From Verrucomicrobiales bacterium (GTDB lineage Bacteria > Verrucomicrobiota > Verrucomicrobiia > Verrucomicrobiales > DEV007), in the NCBI GenBank assembly GCA_016795385.1, contig JAEUHI010000046.1, positions 151,168-215,167 of the forward strand: a DNA stretch of 64,000 bases. The letters are read 5' to 3'. This document shows positions 9,634-18,841 of this stretch, one piece after another. Made by a program: the position numbers and the translations under genes. How positions within the stretch are numbered: the stretch's first letter is position 1; every line of letters starts with the position of its first letter. The notes under the pieces were generated by a model. The model was not told the origin of the DNA. It saw only the letters and a list, made by a program, of their open reading frames with translations, and did not search any database.

Positions 9634-9816
9634 TCAGCGGAAATCGCGATAATGGCTGCGCATCCGGTCGGTGGCCTCGACAGGTGAGAGGGAGGGCGGG
9701 GGCGTGTAGGTGCCATCTCCGGCAGCGTTGCCACTGTTCGAGGCACAGGAGGTGAGGCCGATCGTCGATGCAAGCGAGGAGAGCAGCAGCAGAGCGTGGA
9801 GAACAAACGATTTCAT
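9634..9816 (-). CDS. Small predicted lipoprotein
   Basis: The frame encodes 60 residues starting at MKSFVLHALLLL. A hydrophobic signal segment ends in the lipobox GLTSC, so C24 would be lipidated and the mature protein only about 37 residues. The tail is proline-rich (TYTPPPSLSPVEATDRM) and ends with RSHYRDFR. No family is recognised. It is divergent from the large cytochrome-type gene starting at 9924 and about 80 bases downstream of nothing else on its strand. The lipobox is the main reason to treat this short frame as real. Confidence 0.5.
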   Translation of the reverse strand: MKSFVLHALLLLSSLASTIGLTSCASNSGNAAGDGTYTPPPSLSPVEATDRMRSHYRDFR

Positions 9817-9923
9817 GGGAGAAGGATGAGCAGATTTCCTTCCGGGAATCAACTTGAAAAGCGATCCCCGACCCACGTCAAAACGGGAGCGACAATTGTC
9901 GCCGGTTCTGCCACGATGGGTGA

Positions 9924-12764
9924 ATGTTCCGCCGTCTGGTCGTCGTCTTTGCCCTCGCTTCCCTTCTCGTCGCCCATGCCCAGGATCATCTCGTGAGGGA
10001 GACCGAAGCGCTCTCGCCCGAGGAGGAACTCGCTTCTTTCACGGTGCCGGAGGGGTTTTCCATTTCCCTTTTTGCCGCCGAGCCGATGATCCACAAGCCG
10101 ATCAATCTCGCGATCGACGGGCGGGGGCGCGTTTGGGTCTCTTCGACGGTCGAGTATCCCTATGCCGCGGAAAAGTCCCGCTGGTCCGATCCGCAGGGGA
10201 CCCGGGTGAGCGGCAGCCGGGATGCCATCAAGATCCTCGAAGACACAAATGGCGACGGACGCGCCGATCGGGTGACCGACTTTGCCGACGGCCTCAATAT
10301 TCCGACCGGCGTGCTCCCCTGGCATCGGCCGGAGCATGCCGATGGTTGCATCGCCTGGAGCATCCCGAATCTCTGGTATTTCGCCGACACCGACGGGGAT
10401 GGGAAGGCCGATCTCCGCGAAGTGCTCTTCGGTCCCCTCGGGTATGAAAAGGACACCCACGGCATGGTCTCGAGTCTGCGCCTCGGCGCCGATGGATGGG
10501 TCTATGCGACGCATGGTTTCAACAATACCAGCGTGATCCGCGCGAAGGACGGGAGCGAACTCGAGCTGCACTCGGGCAACGTCTTCCGCTTCCGTCCTGA
10601 TGGATCGCGGGTCGAGATCTGGTCGCGGGGACAGGTGAATCCCTTCGGGCTCGCTTTCGACCGACGCGGCAATCTCTACAGCGCGGATTGCCACAGCGCC
10701 CCCGTCTACCAACTCATCCCCGGAGCGGTGTATCCCAGCTTCGGCAAACCGCACGACGGGCTCGGCTTCGGACCGGCCATGATCGAACACACCCACGGCT
10801 CGACCGGCATCGCCGGGATCGTTTTCGTCGATCGGGGTGTCTGGGGCGCGGCATGGGAGGATCACGTCCTTATCGGCAATCCCGTGACCTCGCGGGTGAA
10901 TCTCGATCGCATCCATTTCACCGGCACGACCCCTCGCGCGGAGGAAAAGCCCGATTTCATCACCAGCAGCGATCCATGGTTCCGGCCGGTCGATCTGCGG
11001 CTCTCCGATGACGGCGCTCTTTATGTTGCCGATTTCTACAACCGCATCATCGGTCACTACGAGGTGCCCCTCGATCATCCGGGACGGGACCGCGAGCGCG
11101 GCCGGATCTGGCGCGTGGTGAAAACGGAAAGCGCTGGTGAAGGGGCCCCGTTTGCACCTCCCGGGGCTCCGGCGGATCCCGTCGGCGGTCTGGCTTCGAC
11201 CGATCCTTGGGAACAGAGGCGCACCGCGGAGGCTTTGATCCTGAGTCCGATGGTGGAGGCGCTGCCCGCCCTGCGGCAGGCTCTCGCCTCGACCCCGGAA
11301 AACGATACCCATCTGCGACATGCCCTTCGCATCGCGACGAAAGAGTGTCTGTCCCAGCCCGGAGGCTTTTCGCGGATTGGAGAGACCGCCGATGCCGATC
11401 TCGCCCGGATCGCCCTCGCCGTGCCGACGGCTGAAAGTGCGGCTTGGTTGCTCGGGTTCGAGGCTGGTGAGAACTTGCCTGCTGACTGGGAAAGTTCCCG
11501 GCGTCGACATCTCTCGCGTCACGGCGATGATGCGACCCTTGCAGCGCTCATCGAGAAAGAGGGTGAGGCGAGGGCCGGAGATGCACCAGAGACCGCCGCA
11601 GCCGCCTATCTCGAGATCGCCGAGGCGGTGGAGGAGCGCCAAGGGATCATCCGGGATCCGGCATTGCTCGCTCTCCTCGGGAAGGTCGTGACGGCTTTGC
11701 TCAAGATCCGCGAGAGCACCGCTCCACCATCATGGGAGATCAGCGAAGGAAAGGGAGGCTGGGAGACACAGCTCCGGAAGGGGCCGAATGGTCGTGAAAT
11801 CACGGTGCTTTCCAGTTTGGTTCGTGGCGCGAAGGGAGCCGAACAACACACCGGCATCGTGAGATCGCGCGTTTTTACGATGCCGGAGCGCCTCACGCTC
11901 CTCATCTGCGGTCACCGTGGCAAGCCCGGCGAGGAGGACCATGATCGGAATTTCGTCCGGATCGTCGATGCCAAAGACGGGACCGATCTGGGGCGCGCCT
12001 TCGCCCCGCAGCAGGATCAAGCGGTCGGAGTCGAATGGCGTCTCCCCGAGATCGTGGGCCGGGCCGTGCGGCTGGAAGTGGTCGATGGGGACGCCGGTTC
12101 GTCCTACGCCTGGGTAGGGGTGGGGGAGATCACGGGGACCTCCCTTCCCGTTGAGGAGTTTGCAAAGCATCAGGCAAATCACGATGCGCTCCGCCGTCTC
12201 GCGCGGCTGCTCAGCCCCACCGCCGCTGTCGAGCTGCGGGACCGGCTTCGTCCTTTTCTGCCGCCTCCACCGCCGGCCCCACCTTTCGAGATCACCGCCG
12301 AAGAGCGTGCCCGTCTCGATGCCCTCATCGCCGGGCGGGTCGAGTCTTTCGATCCCGCGAAGGTTGATTCCGGAAAAGGACGTGCTCTCTTCGCCACGCA
12401 TTGCGCGACCTGCCATCGCATCGATGGAGAGGGCGGATTAATCGGTCCCCAGCTCGATGGAGTCGGCTCCCGCGGGCTCGCGAGGCTCGCCGAGGACATC
12501 CTCGACCCGAACCGCAACGTCGACGCCCATTTCCGGCTCACCGCCTTGAAGAAAGCCGATGGCAATATCGCCGCGGGATTTGTCGCGGGCGAGAGCGGCG
12601 AGATCCTGACCTTGCTCGACGCCTCCGGGCAGACCCACCGTGTTTTGAAGAGCGAAATCGCCTCCCGGGAGGTTTCCGCCATCTCCCTGATGCCCGCGAT
12701 CTTCGGCTACGTGCTGTCGCCGGAGGATTTCCGCGACCTCGTCGGCTGGATCATGGCTCCTTGA
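9924..12764 (+). CDS. PVC-type exported heme-binding (CxxCH) protein with beta-propeller domain
   Basis: The protein has 946 residues and an N-terminal Sec signal (MFRRLVVVFALASLLVAHAQ). Residues about 40-380 resemble the membrane-bound dehydrogenase/NHL-like propeller of PVC bacteria (FTVPEGFSISLFAAEPMIHKP, DTNGDGRADRVTDFADGL, RGQVNPFGLAFDRRGNLY). A middle region of helical and beta segments follows. The end is a cytochrome-c-like domain with CATCH (C827, C830, H831) and the typical PVC tail LDPNRNVDAHFRL. Such proteins are abundant in planctomycetes and verrucomicrobia and are thought to take part in periplasmic oxidation of sugars. The substrate is unknown. It precedes two DUF1080 genes on the same strand. 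Confidence 0.88.
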   Translation: MFRRLVVVFALASLLVAHAQDHLVRETEALSPEEELASFTVPEGFSISLFAAEPMIHKPINLAIDGRGRVWVSSTVEYPYAAEKSRWSDPQGTRVSGSRDAIKILEDTNGDGRADRVTDFADGLNIPTGVLPWHRPEHADGCIAWSIPNLWYFADTDGDGKADLREVLFGPLGYEKDTHGMVSSLRLGADGWVYATHGFNNTSVIRAKDGSELELHSGNVFRFRPDGSRVEIWSRGQVNPFGLAFDRRGNLYSADCHSAPVYQLIPGAVYPSFGKPHDGLGFGPAMIEHTHGSTGIAGIVFVDRGVWGAAWEDHVLIGNPVTSRVNLDRIHFTGTTPRAEEKPDFITSSDPWFRPVDLRLSDDGALYVADFYNRIIGHYEVPLDHPGRDRERGRIWRVVKTESAGEGAPFAPPGAPADPVGGLASTDPWEQRRTAEALILSPMVEALPALRQALASTPENDTHLRHALRIATKECLSQPGGFSRIGETADADLARIALAVPTAESAAWLLGFEAGENLPADWESSRRRHLSRHGDDATLAALIEKEGEARAGDAPETAAAAYLEIAEAVEERQGIIRDPALLALLGKVVTALLKIRESTAPPSWEISEGKGGWETQLRKGPNGREITVLSSLVRGAKGAEQHTGIVRSRVFTMPERLTLLICGHRGKPGEEDHDRNFVRIVDAKDGTDLGRAFAPQQDQAVGVEWRLPEIVGRAVRLEVVDGDAGSSYAWVGVGEITGTSLPVEEFAKHQANHDALRRLARLLSPTAAVELRDRLRPFLPPPPPAPPFEITAEERARLDALIAGRVESFDPAKVDSGKGRALFATHCATCHRIDGEGGLIGPQLDGVGSRGLARLAEDILDPNRNVDAHFRLTALKKADGNIAAGFVAGESGEILTLLDASGQTHRVLKSEIASREVSAISLMPAIFGYVLSPEDFRDLVGWIMAP

Positions 12765-12865
12765 GGCGGTCTCACGCGGCGCATCACCGTGATGCGATCC
12801 GCTGAGATTTTGCTGTGCACTTCCGGCCGTCGGCGTTACACCATTGCCATCCGCCAAGTCTCTTC

Positions 12866-14455
12866 ATGAAATCCGCCCGTTTCCTGCCCTTGCTGAGCGC
12901 CTCCCTCTTCGGGACCACTCTTGTCGCCATCCTGTCCCTGCCCGTCGCGCAGGAAAAGCCCGCTCCGAAGCAGCAGGAGAAAGCGGTGAGCCACGATGAA
13001 TTCATCCCGCTCTTCGACGGGGCGACCCTCGCGGGTTGGGAAGGCGATCCGGCGCTCTGGCGGGTCGAGGACGGGGCCATCACCGGCGAAACGACCGCGA
13101 CGACGGAGTTGAAACACAATTCCTTCCTCAAATGGACCGCGGGGGAATTGGATGATTTCGAACTCGTCGCCGAATACCGGATCTTCGGAGGCAACTCCGG
13201 CATCCAGGTCCGCAGCTTCGATCTTGAGAAACCGCACGCCGTGGGCGGATACCAGGCCGACATCGACGCCGCCGGACAGTGGGCGGGGACGAATTACGGC
13301 GAAGCCTTCCGCGGGGTCCTTGCGAAGCGGGGCGAAAAGACCGTCATCAACGAAGACGGCAAGCCCGAGATCACCGGCAGCCTCGGGGATTCCGCCGAGC
13401 TCGCCCAGGTCATCAAGAAAGAGGAGTGGAACACCTACCACATCGTCGCCCAAGGCCACAAGATCGTCTGCGAGATCAACGGCACCGTCATGTCCGAGAT
13501 CACCGACAATGACACCGACACGCGCCGCCGCGCCGGACTCCTCGCCCTGCAGATCCACACCGGTCCGCCGATGAAGGTGCAGTTCCGCAACATCCGGCTC
13601 AAGCGGCTGCCGCTCGGCGACGTGAAAAAGGTCGTCTACGTCGCCGGTCGTCCCAGCCACCCGCCTCGGATGCACGAACACAACGCCGGCGCCCTCATGG
13701 CCAAACGGCTGCTGAACACGCATCACGGCGACAAAGTCCACGTCACCACCTACCACAACGGTTGGCCGTCCGACCTCAGTGCCTTCCAGAATGCCGATGC
13801 CCTCGTCATCCAGTCCGATGGCGGAGCCGGGCACTCGGCCTACTGGCACCTCCGTCAAATCGACTACCTTCGCGAGCGCGGCGTCGGCGTCGGGATGGTC
13901 CACTACGCCGTCGAGATGACCCCCGGCGAGACCAACGATACCCTCATCGCCGCGACCGGTGGCGCCTTCGAAATCAACTACTCCGTCAATCCGCATTGGG
14001 ACGGTGAGTTCGCCAAAATGCCCGAACATCCCGTCGCACGCGGAGTGAAGCCTTTCACGATCCGGGACGAATGGTACTTCAACATGCGTTTCAAGAAGGA
14101 TATGGAAGGCGTCACGCCCATCCTCTCCGCCGTGCCGCCGCAGGAGACGATGTCACGTCCCGACGGAAACCACTCCGGTAATCCCGAAGTGAGAAAAATG
14201 GTCGAGGAGAAGATGCCACAGCACGTCTGCTGGGTCGTCGAGCGTCCCGATGGCGGGCGTGGCTTCGGCTTCACGGGGCTCCACTTCCACGACAACTGGG
14301 CGCACGACGATTTCCGCAAGACCGTGCTCAACGCGATCTGCTGGATCGCCGGAGCCGAGATCCCGGCCGAAGGCATTGTCACCCCGACTCCCACGCAGGA
14401 AGAACTCGACGCCAACCTCGATCCCAAGGCCCCGCCGAAGCCGAAGGCGAAGTGA
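12866..14455 (+). CDS. DUF1080 (3-keto-disaccharide hydrolase) fused to ThuA-like domain
   Basis: The protein has 529 residues from the ATG of MKSARFLPLL; upstream in-frame codons do not encode a signal. After a signal peptide comes a DUF1080 concanavalin-like domain (FIPLFDGATLAGWEGDPALWRVEDGAI, NSGIQVRS, WNTYHIVAQGHKI). Residues about 270-505 are ThuA-like, a glutamine-amidotransferase-like fold (VVYVAGRPSHPPRMHEHNAG, VIQSDGGAGHSAYWHL, RGFGFTGLHFHDNW). The C-terminus is Pro/Lys rich. DUF1080 enzymes hydrolyse 3-keto-glycosides, and ThuA belongs to trehalose or disaccharide use. Exported sugar processing is therefore the likely role, by inference. Confidence 0.88.
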   Translation: MKSARFLPLLSASLFGTTLVAILSLPVAQEKPAPKQQEKAVSHDEFIPLFDGATLAGWEGDPALWRVEDGAITGETTATTELKHNSFLKWTAGELDDFELVAEYRIFGGNSGIQVRSFDLEKPHAVGGYQADIDAAGQWAGTNYGEAFRGVLAKRGEKTVINEDGKPEITGSLGDSAELAQVIKKEEWNTYHIVAQGHKIVCEINGTVMSEITDNDTDTRRRAGLLALQIHTGPPMKVQFRNIRLKRLPLGDVKKVVYVAGRPSHPPRMHEHNAGALMAKRLLNTHHGDKVHVTTYHNGWPSDLSAFQNADALVIQSDGGAGHSAYWHLRQIDYLRERGVGVGMVHYAVEMTPGETNDTLIAATGGAFEINYSVNPHWDGEFAKMPEHPVARGVKPFTIRDEWYFNMRFKKDMEGVTPILSAVPPQETMSRPDGNHSGNPEVRKMVEEKMPQHVCWVVERPDGGRGFGFTGLHFHDNWAHDDFRKTVLNAICWIAGAEIPAEGIVTPTPTQEELDANLDPKAPPKPKAK

Positions 14456-14465
14456 AAAGCAGAAG

Positions 14466-14484
14466 CGGGTCCCGCCGTTTTTTG
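14466..14484 (+). terminator. Possible weak intrinsic terminator after the DUF1080-ThuA gene
   Basis: GCGGG and CCCGC flank a single base, so a realistic stem is GCGG/CCGC with a three-base loop. It is followed by CG and six T residues at 14478-14483. It lies ten bases after the DUF1080-ThuA stop codon and before the next gene. The stem is short, so efficiency is doubtful. Confidence 0.4.
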
Positions 14485-14542
14485 CATCCCTAGCGCGACC
14501 CCGCCAGACAGCGTCCTCGACGCTCTGGCGGAAATCGCTACG

Positions 14543-16162
14543 ATGCCACGCATGAACTCCCGCTTGTTTGGCTCTCTCGCCGCCGTCATCCTGCTTGCCG
14601 CCACCTTTTCCCATGCCGATGAACCCGCTCCGCCGAAGGGCTTCCGGGCGATCTTCAACGGCAAGGATCTCACGGGCTGGTACGGGTGGAATCCCCACAC
14701 CTCGGCCAAGCTCGAAGGCGAAAAGCTCGCCGCGAACCTGAAAGAACAGCGCGCCGATTTCGCGAACCACTGGCGCGTCGAGAACGGCGAGCTGGTCAAC
14801 AGCGGCACCGGTCCCTACGCGACGACGGAGGAGGAATTCGGCGACTTCGAACTGCACATCGAATACAAGACCGTCGCCGGAGCCGACAGCGGGATCTACC
14901 TCCGCGGCATGCCCCAGGTGCAGATCTGGGACATGAACCAGGTCTTCGACCCCGCCAAACCCGACCGCCGTCCCCACCTCGGATCCGGCGGGCTTTTCAA
15001 CAACACACCCAAGACTCTCGGGCGTGATCCCATCGCGAAGATGGACAAGCCCTTCGGCCAATGGAACAGCTTCAAGATCAAACAAATCGGCGCCCGCACC
15101 TGGGTGACCCTGAATGGCCGGGTCGTCGTCGAGGGAGCGGATTTTGAGAGTTACCCCGACAAAACGCAACCCTTTCCAGCCAAGGGACCCTTGATGCTGC
15201 AGACCCACGGCGGCGAAATCCGCTGGCGCAATCTCTACGTCAGGGAAATCGGTGAGAAGGAAGCCCAGGCTTTCCTCGCGGCCAATCCCGTGCTACCGGA
15301 TCCCACCCATTACGACGTGGCCTACGGACCGCATCCCAAACAGGTGATGCACGTGTGGAAAGCCAAATCTGACAAGCCGACTCCGGTCTTGCTCTTCATC
15401 CACGGCGGCGGTTGGTCGGGCGGGGCACGGCTCAGCGGGCTGATTCCCTTGCTGAATCCCCTCCTCGAAAAAGGCATCTCCGTCGCCTCGGTGGAGTATC
15501 GATTCATCGCCGAAGCGACCGCCGATGGCATCGTGCCTCCGGTGAAGGGACCCCTCACCGACGCGGCGCGCGCCCTCCAGTTCCTCCGCAGCAAGGCGGG
15601 CGAGTGGGGACTCGACAAAACGAAGATCGGCGCCAGCGGCGGATCGGCCGGGGCCTGCACCTCACTCTGGCTCGCCTTTAACGATGATCTCGCCGATCCG
15701 ATGAGCGAGGATCCCGTCGCCCGCGAGTCGAGCCGGCTTTCCTTTGCCGCCGTCTCCGGTGCCCAGACCACCCTTGATCCGGCGCAGATGAAGGAATGGA
15801 CGCCGAACAGCCGGTATGGAGGTCATGCCTTCGGCTTCACCGGCGACCCGGGCAAAAAGATCACCCAATTCGACGAGTTCCTCGCCAAACGTGAGACCAT
15901 TCTCCCCTGGATCGCCGAGTATTCGCCTTACGCGCTCGTCTCGAAGGATGATCCGCCGGTCTATCTTTATTACGGCGCCCCTCCGGCGCTCGGGAAAGAA
16001 GAGAAGGATCCAACCCACAGCGCGAACTTCGGTCTGAAGCTGCAGGAACATTGCGAGGCGAACGGAGTGAAGTGCGAGTTCTCTTACCCCGGCGCCGAGG
16101 GAGTCACGCCGACCGTTCTGGAGTATCTCCTCAAAGCCTTCGGCGTCGCCGAAGGAGAATGA
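14543..16162 (+). CDS. DUF1080 domain fused to alpha/beta-hydrolase esterase
   Basis: The protein has 539 residues with a signal peptide (MNSRLFGSLAAVILLAATFSHA). A DUF1080 domain comes first (FRAIFNGKDLTGWYGW, WRVENGELVNSG, ADSGIYLRGMPQVQIWDM). From about residue 250 onward it is an alpha/beta hydrolase of the acetyl-xylan-esterase/BD-FAE type. The oxyanion-hole motif is FIHGGGWSGG and the nucleophile elbow is GASGGSAGA. Export and the domain pair suggest deacylation plus cleavage of a keto-sugar or plant polysaccharide fragment, which is an inference. It is the second DUF1080 fusion in a row, separated by 87 bases from the first, and may be part of the same sugar-use island. Confidence 0.87.
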   Translation: MPRMNSRLFGSLAAVILLAATFSHADEPAPPKGFRAIFNGKDLTGWYGWNPHTSAKLEGEKLAANLKEQRADFANHWRVENGELVNSGTGPYATTEEEFGDFELHIEYKTVAGADSGIYLRGMPQVQIWDMNQVFDPAKPDRRPHLGSGGLFNNTPKTLGRDPIAKMDKPFGQWNSFKIKQIGARTWVTLNGRVVVEGADFESYPDKTQPFPAKGPLMLQTHGGEIRWRNLYVREIGEKEAQAFLAANPVLPDPTHYDVAYGPHPKQVMHVWKAKSDKPTPVLLFIHGGGWSGGARLSGLIPLLNPLLEKGISVASVEYRFIAEATADGIVPPVKGPLTDAARALQFLRSKAGEWGLDKTKIGASGGSAGACTSLWLAFNDDLADPMSEDPVARESSRLSFAAVSGAQTTLDPAQMKEWTPNSRYGGHAFGFTGDPGKKITQFDEFLAKRETILPWIAEYSPYALVSKDDPPVYLYYGAPPALGKEEKDPTHSANFGLKLQEHCEANGVKCEFSYPGAEGVTPTVLEYLLKAFGVAEGE

Positions 16163-16268
16163 TGCAGGACGGAATGGCATTCCGCCCATTCTCCAGCCCG
16201 GAAGTACCGCCGCTTTCGCGTTGACAAGGGCGAAGGGTGGACGGATGGAATCTGCGATTTCGCCGACC

Positions 16269-16301
16269 CAAGAGGGTATGGCGTCCGACCGCACCCTGTT
16301 G
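16269..16301. repeat. Imperfect inverted repeat with CAAGAGGGT / ACCCTGTTG arms
   Basis: Arms at 16269-16277 and 16293-16301 pair over nine positions with one G-G mismatch, leaving a 15-base loop. The element ends nine bases before the start codon at 16310. The arms resemble the perfect hairpin arms at 42080-42112 and the pair at 46525-46553. Two half-copies (ACCCTGTTGA) lie in the PKS leader near 29804 and 29826. It could be a dispersed repeat or a 5'-UTR structure. Confidence 0.45.
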
Positions 16302-16309
16302 ACCCTGTA

Positions 16310-16870
16310 ATGAAGAAACCGCTCCTGTCCCTGCTTGCTTTTCTCACACTCGCTGCCGCCGTGCCCGCCTCCGCCGAAGAGGTTTACTTTTTCCGGGGCG
16401 GCTTCGACATCTTTTCGACGGGGATGAACCAGATGGCCAGTGAGCTTCGGGCGAAAAAGATCAAGGCGACCTCGCAGAGTTTCATGTCGTGGCAGTCGAT
16501 CGCGAACGATATCGTGAAGCGCTCGAAGGAGAAGAAGGTCTCTTACCCCATCATCGTCCTCGGGCATTCCTTTGGAGCCGATGCGGTGACGGAGTTCGCG
16601 AATTTCCTCGGACAGAACGGGATCAGCACCGAATTGGTGATCGCCTTCGACGCGACCGGGCAGCGCACCCTCACCAAAGGGGCGAAGAAAGTGATCAACT
16701 ACCGCTCGTCCCACATCGGCCCCTTCGTGAAAGGCCCCGGCTTCCGTGGCACCCTGTCGCACGTCGATGTTTCGAAGTATGGCGCGAACCACTTCACGAT
16801 CGAGCAGGTCAAAGAGGTGCAGGCTCTCGCGATGAAGGAAGTGCTCGCCAAGGTGGGCCGCCGCCGCTGA
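16310..16870 (+). CDS. Exported lipase/thioesterase-like alpha/beta hydrolase, uncharacterised
   Basis: The protein has 186 residues with a Sec signal (MKKPLLSLLAFLTLAAAVPASA). The mature part contains YPIIVLGHSFGADAVTEFAN, a classical GHSxG nucleophile elbow of alpha/beta hydrolases. VIAFDATGQ could hold the acid residue and KYGANHFTIEQVKEV could supply the histidine. At this length it is a minimal hydrolase core without a lid. The substrate is unknown. The region before the gene (16163-16309) has a TTGACA box at 16221 but no convincing -10 box, and a short inverted repeat ends just before the ATG. Confidence 0.65.
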   Translation: MKKPLLSLLAFLTLAAAVPASAEEVYFFRGGFDIFSTGMNQMASELRAKKIKATSQSFMSWQSIANDIVKRSKEKKVSYPIIVLGHSFGADAVTEFANFLGQNGISTELVIAFDATGQRTLTKGAKKVINYRSSHIGPFVKGPGFRGTLSHVDVSKYGANHFTIEQVKEVQALAMKEVLAKVGRRR

Positions 16871-16894
16871 GTCGGGGATCCGCGCACCCGGGAC

Positions 16895-18229
16895 ATGTCA
16901 TTGGCCGGCCCATCGACCCCGACCGCGGGACCGGGGCCGGTCTCCGGGAAGCTGAATGAATTCCAGCGGACCATGCTCCAATGGAGTGGTCTGCACCCCT
17001 ATAACGCGGTCCACGTCGCCCGTGTCACCTCGGTGATCGAGCCGGAAGGTTTCGCGAGGGCGACCGCCCATGTGCTCGCCGCCGCCGGCCTCACGAATTA
17101 TTCGGTGTGGGAAAAGGGCGGACGTTACCGCTACGAGGGTGGTCAGGTCGAGGTGACGCCGGTCCTCATCGATGGGGGCGAGGATCCGGTGGCGATCGTG
17201 CATCGCGAGATGGCCCGGCAATTGGACGAGCCCTTTCCGCGGGACAAGGTCTTTCAACCTTTCCGGTGGTTCCTGGTCCGGGGAGTGGGCGAGACCTTTG
17301 TCGGGATCGCTTACTTCCACGTCGTCGCCGATGCCGAGGCGATCGGCCGGCTCCTGCGTGAGGTGATCACGGCGGCTTTTGATGAATCGCCTTTGCCGCT
17401 ACGGGATCCTTCGCTCGCTGAACGGCGCAGCTCGCGGGTGCCGACGGGTGGGCCGATCGGGCTGCTGCGTCGGACGGCGGCGGCTTACGGCAAATTCCAG
17501 CGGATGCGGCAGAGCTTCCGTTCTCCGGATTGTCCGGTGAACCGGTTTGGCAATGAGTGGTTCGGCCGATCCCTCGATGCGGAGGAGACCGCGGCGGTGC
17601 TCTCGCTCGCGAAGCAACAAGGCGCGACGGTGAACGATCTTTGTCTCGCGGCCGTTCTTCAGGCGGTCATCCCTGCGGCGATGTGGCGTTTTGAAAAGAA
17701 GCGGCAGCATCTCTCGGCGGGCTGCGTCGTGAACCTGCGGCGCGACCTCCCCGAGGCGCGTCGGCGGGATTTTGGGCTGTTTCTCGGGTCCTTCTCCGTG
17801 ACGCATCCGGTGCCGGTGACGGTGCGGCTCGAGGAGTTGGTCGCCAGCGTCCACGCCCAGGCCGAGGAGGTGAAGCGGGCCAAACTCTACCTCGCCTCGC
17901 GGCTGGAGTTCCGCATGAACCGCTTTCTCTTTGCGAGGCAGCCTCTCGAAAAACAGCGCAATTTTTACCGGAAGGCCTATCCGGTGTGGGGTAGCATCAC
18001 CAATTTCAAGATGGACGGATTTCAGATCGGAGAGAAGGCTCGGGTCGCCGACTACTATCGCGCGGTCTCGGCGGGACCGGCGCTGCCGTTCGTGATCGGG
18101 GTGACCGGATTCGACGGACGCCTCCAGTTCGGCTTCACCTACCGCCCCGACGTCATCCAGGGCGACATCGTCCGCGGCATTGCGGACCGCTTTTTACAAA
18201 TTCTCACCGGAAAGGAACCCACGGCATGA
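16895..18229 (+). CDS. HxxxD acyltransferase-like protein (condensation/wax-ester-synthase superfamily)
   Basis: The protein has 444 residues and no signal. The opening LNEFQRTMLQWSGLHPYNAVHVARV and the motif YFHVVADAEA resemble stand-alone condensation-type or PapA/WS-DGAT-like acyltransferases. The catalytic HxxxD is present as HVVAD, but the usual first histidine of HHxxxD is phenylalanine. VNDLCLAAVLQAV, GCVVNLRRDLPEA and the ending LQFGFTYRPDVIQGDIV match the C-terminal lobe of that fold. The acyl donor and acceptor are unknown. Its stop overlaps the start of the next gene (ATGA), so it is translationally coupled to the ICMT-like methyltransferase. A link to the distant PKS-NRPS is not supported. 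Confidence 0.7.
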   Translation: MSLAGPSTPTAGPGPVSGKLNEFQRTMLQWSGLHPYNAVHVARVTSVIEPEGFARATAHVLAAAGLTNYSVWEKGGRYRYEGGQVEVTPVLIDGGEDPVAIVHREMARQLDEPFPRDKVFQPFRWFLVRGVGETFVGIAYFHVVADAEAIGRLLREVITAAFDESPLPLRDPSLAERRSSRVPTGGPIGLLRRTAAAYGKFQRMRQSFRSPDCPVNRFGNEWFGRSLDAEETAAVLSLAKQQGATVNDLCLAAVLQAVIPAAMWRFEKKRQHLSAGCVVNLRRDLPEARRRDFGLFLGSFSVTHPVPVTVRLEELVASVHAQAEEVKRAKLYLASRLEFRMNRFLFARQPLEKQRNFYRKAYPVWGSITNFKMDGFQIGEKARVADYYRAVSAGPALPFVIGVTGFDGRLQFGFTYRPDVIQGDIVRGIADRFLQILTGKEPTA

Positions 18230-18834
18230 ACGAAGAATTTCTCTGGCAGCGGATCGTGGTGGCTTTGTCAGGGCTCGTCTATTGGGGCGGCGTCGTGATC
18301 CAGGCCCGCCGCGTCCGCAAGAAGATCGGCCGCACCCCGAACCTGAAACCCAAAGGCACGAAGGAGCGCCTCCTCTGGGTCGGCTGGACGCTCGTCATCC
18401 TTTGTTGGATCCTCCAACCCCTCTGGGTGCGGGGCACCGGATCATGGTACGGCGTGCAGGCGTCGCTCGTCCATCCCGCCGCTTGGGTCGCGGGTGTGAT
18501 CCTCATCGTGCTCGGCTATGCCGCGACCCTCTGGTGCTATGCAGCGATGGGCGCGGCCTGGCGGATCGGGATCGATGAGAAGGGCACCTCGAAGCTGGTG
18601 CAAGTCGGGCCGTATCGCCGCATCCGGCATCCCATCTATGGATTCCAGATGACGATGTTGATCGGGGCGGCGCTGTTGCTGCCGACCTGGATTTCCTTCG
18701 CGATCCTCGTGATCCACTACGTCTGTGCAACCATCAAGGCGGTCGATGAAGAGCGGCACCTCACCGGGGTCTTCGGCGCGGAGTATCGCGATTTCATGAA
18801 ACGCACCGGCCGTTTCCTGCCGGGGCGGGGGTGA
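18226..18834 (+). CDS. Isoprenylcysteine carboxyl methyltransferase-like membrane protein
   Basis: The protein has 202 residues and about five hydrophobic segments. The C-terminal half carries the ICMT/phospholipid-methyltransferase signature: LVQVGPYRRIRHPIYGFQM and later EERHLTGVFGAEYRDFMKRTGRFLP. In the family these residues bind S-adenosylmethionine at the membrane face. Bacterial members methylate lipids or other hydrophobic small molecules. The substrate here is unknown. The start codon overlaps the stop of the acyltransferase-like gene by four bases, which suggests a two-gene operon acting on one lipid-like product. Confidence 0.8.
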   Translation: MNEEFLWQRIVVALSGLVYWGGVVIQARRVRKKIGRTPNLKPKGTKERLLWVGWTLVILCWILQPLWVRGTGSWYGVQASLVHPAAWVAGVILIVLGYAATLWCYAAMGAAWRIGIDEKGTSKLVQVGPYRRIRHPIYGFQMTMLIGAALLLPTWISFAILVIHYVCATIKAVDEERHLTGVFGAEYRDFMKRTGRFLPGRG

Positions 18835-18841
18835 GCGGGCC

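Noticed and set aside
16895..18229. Condensation-like protein considered as part of the PKS-NRPS cluster
   Set aside because: It is 12 kb away with many unrelated housekeeping genes between, and nothing in the sequence links it to the synthase.
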